Shown: positions 57,001 through 60,000 of the stretch, piece by piece
Layout: every line of letters begins with the position of its first letter
Numbering within the stretch: the first letter of the stretch is position 1
DNA from: Anseranas semipalmata
Lineage: Eukaryota; Chordata; Aves; Anseriformes; Anseranatidae
Assembly (NCBI GenBank): GCA_013399115.1
Contig: VXAA01005608.1
Location: 465,727-529,726 of the forward strand
Reading direction: 5' to 3'
Length of the DNA stretch: 64,000 nt
The notes under the pieces: model-generated
The model's database searches: none
What the model saw: the letters and a program-made list of their open reading frames with translations, nothing else
Told to the model about the DNA's origin: nothing
Position numbers and translations under genes: made by a program

Positions 57001-60000
57001 AGTTGCTTTACTGCTCTGGACAGCATTTCTCTTTGCGCAGGACATCCAGTTACCCCTTGATTTTGTGAATCGTCATCACTAGCATTTCCAGAGTCTGCTC
57101 CTGTCACAGCCTGATAAGCATCAGGAACTTGAAAGTCCTCCTTTAAAATAATAATAATAATAATAATAAAGACTTAAGTTGCACTACTACAGACATACCG
57201 AAGATAAAAAAAATAACACTGACACTATAGTTGTTTCTACAAAGTTAAAAAATCTACAGTAAAGTGATTATCATACTTTGTTTGCTTATGTGCCACTGCC
57301 ATCTCTGGCTGCTAGCACCACTAATTAGGACACTAGTTCCTGGCTATGCCAATCCATAGAAGTGCCCCCATCAAGTGCATACACAGCAAGATGGAGGCTC
57401 TCTTCTTCCTCCTACTGCACTCTTTCACTCTCCTTAACAAGTACACCATCTCTTCTCCTCTAGAACCGCTGCTGAATGAGGACTAACTCAGAACCTGCTG
57501 TACCTACCCCACTGCCCATCTACAGTAGGGGTGAAGCAGGAACATCTTACACAACTAGGGAAGACCTGAGGTCAGATAACAATTCTGCTACTCTCATTCT
57601 TCACGGTGGCCACATGATCTCAGACAATCACCTATTCCTTTCTTCACATACAGCTGTAGATCAGCAACAGGCAGCCTCTGGAGAACTACTGTTAGAGGGG
57701 TTAACGTAACACTTCCCACAGCCTGGAAACTCCAAAGTCAGGTGGGAAAATTCCAAAGCTGTCAGATTTAGAGCAATTATAATCTTTCCTATAATGATTT
57801 TTAAGCAATAAATCAATTTTATGACACTAGTTTTCTGAAGCTACAGTTCATGTTTAAATCAATCACACTTTCCTATTCTGGTCAAGCGTGCAACTGTCAG
57901 TTTCTCATCCAAGGTTACAGATGCCAAGCAACCTGTTTGTAACAGACTTAACTGCTGCTCTAAGACAAACCAAGAGGAAGCGAGCTGCTGCTCTATGCTT
58001 ACCCTCGACATGCTGACTAGCTATTTAATACACTTATTTACTCCCCTGGAAAATCAAGTCTCCATGATGCTATACACTTAATAAAACCTTGAAGATTTTT
58101 ACCCAAGATAATAAACTGGTGATTGAAACGCTCTTTATAAACCAGTTGTATGATACAAAACAAACAAATATTAGTGCCAGGAAGCATTACCTTAATATTT
58201 ACAGACAAAAAATAAAACTAATAACTAAAATAATATTTTGTCAGAAGTGAATTAAAGTTCTTTTCAACAAGTTTAATCAATGTCTTAATATAAAACTCCC
58301 TTCTGTCCTTTGAACATTGTTGCAGTTAAAACTGTAACTATAATTAAGAATACAAGCAAGTTAGAACTACTGAAAGTAGTTTAGTCACAGAACCATCAGA
58401 ATAAAATTAAGCAATTCCTACACAGTCAATACGCCAATCTCCTGGATATTACTAGCAAGATCAAAAGACAGCCTTAATTGCAGTCCAGCTGACCAGCTTG
58501 TTGGGGGTAGGAAGAAGGGGTAAAGCAAGTATTTTATGGGTATTTGACAGCTTTTTTTTATTCTTCATTAAGAATTCTTTGCATTCAGATGCTGGTAATC
58601 AAAATGAAATCATGCCTTCAAAAGACCATGTTCATACCATAATGCATTCAAGAGGAGACCACAGAGATGCAATAAGTTCAGACTAGCATACATGACACAA
58701 AACTCTAAAAAAGCAGCTCCAGAAAGGGCAGACTGAACTGTAGCACGTATTTAACTTGTCAAGCACCGGCTAGCTCCAACTTCAGCAACTGCTGACATAC
58801 GTCCTACCTCACTGTTACTCTGAAAGGTCAAGCTAGCAATTCAATATCACATGCTAATATCCTAACGGATACTTGAGTAACGTGCTGCTCAGGACATCAT
58901 TTCCTTTTCTTTAGGGCAAACTATCTTACAGCTTAGAGATGGAAAATTTTTATCTGAAAAGCACACTTCCCGCCCAGGGTTTAAGAAATGCAGTCTTAAG
59001 TAGTCTACCAGGAAAAGTCCACCTTCAGGAAAAACTACTGATGCTACTTTAGTTGTTACAGGATTTGTCTGAAGAGAATTCTCCATCATCCCAGAGAAGA
59101 GACAAAAATCTAGTCTTAGTAGTTTGGTTTATTTTTTCCTTTGCAAGATCAGGTAAGAAAACTGACTGCACAAGGTCCAAAACTGCTTATCAGGAGAAAG
59201 GAGAAGGACATGACAAAGAAGAATGTGAGAAGCAGTGTTAGACAGGGGTGGAAAACCTGAATGGAGACTTGAATGAAGGAGACACCATTCTGCAAGCCTT
59301 CCAGATTAATGGAATGCCTCTTGGGACAGCCAGCTACTTACCTAATTTCCTCATGCCTTACCTCATAAACAACAAGATCTCCTGTAACAAGTGTATGTAT
59401 CAGCTGCTAGCTCTGCACTACAAGGAAGAGGACAATAAACAGAAAAATAGCTGCCTAGCTTCTTGCATTCCCCACTCCCGCCCAGGGGGAAAAAAAAAGT
59501 CAGGAACTCACTCAAACTGCTTTGTTTCTACTTTTGAGATGTATTTGTTATCAATTAGAAAAAAATCCTTTACTTACAGGCTACCTGTTGGGCAGTATTT
59601 GGGTTTGTCAAGAAAGAAAATCTATTTCACCCTGGCAGAGAACTCTCAGTGATGCTACCCTGTTTTAAGGACCATTAGGCACAGGGAGTTTTGAACTCCA
59701 CTTTAAACTTACTTGAAGCAAGCCATTTTCAGAAAGCTTCAGTGCTGTACAGCATTCTGAAAGTTTCTCTATGTCGATGTCTCCTCTTGTCATTTCTGGT
59801 GGTATCAGCTGTTCAAAATAGGCTTCCAGCTGGTTATCAAAGAACTCTTCATCATCAATATCATCATCTATTGAAACAAGAGAAGGTATCCCATTTACCT
59901 TTTGTATTTTACAATCACCTGACATACTATCAGAGCAACTCCATAATCTCCAATACATTGAGAGATACAGAGAAGAATTATCCTCTTTTTCCCCACTCCA

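Noticed and set aside
59248..59652. 134-codon open frame on the plus strand
   Set aside because: Lies within an intron of CEP192, composition looks random, no recognisable motif, no splice or promoter context. Length is possible by chance in 64 kb.
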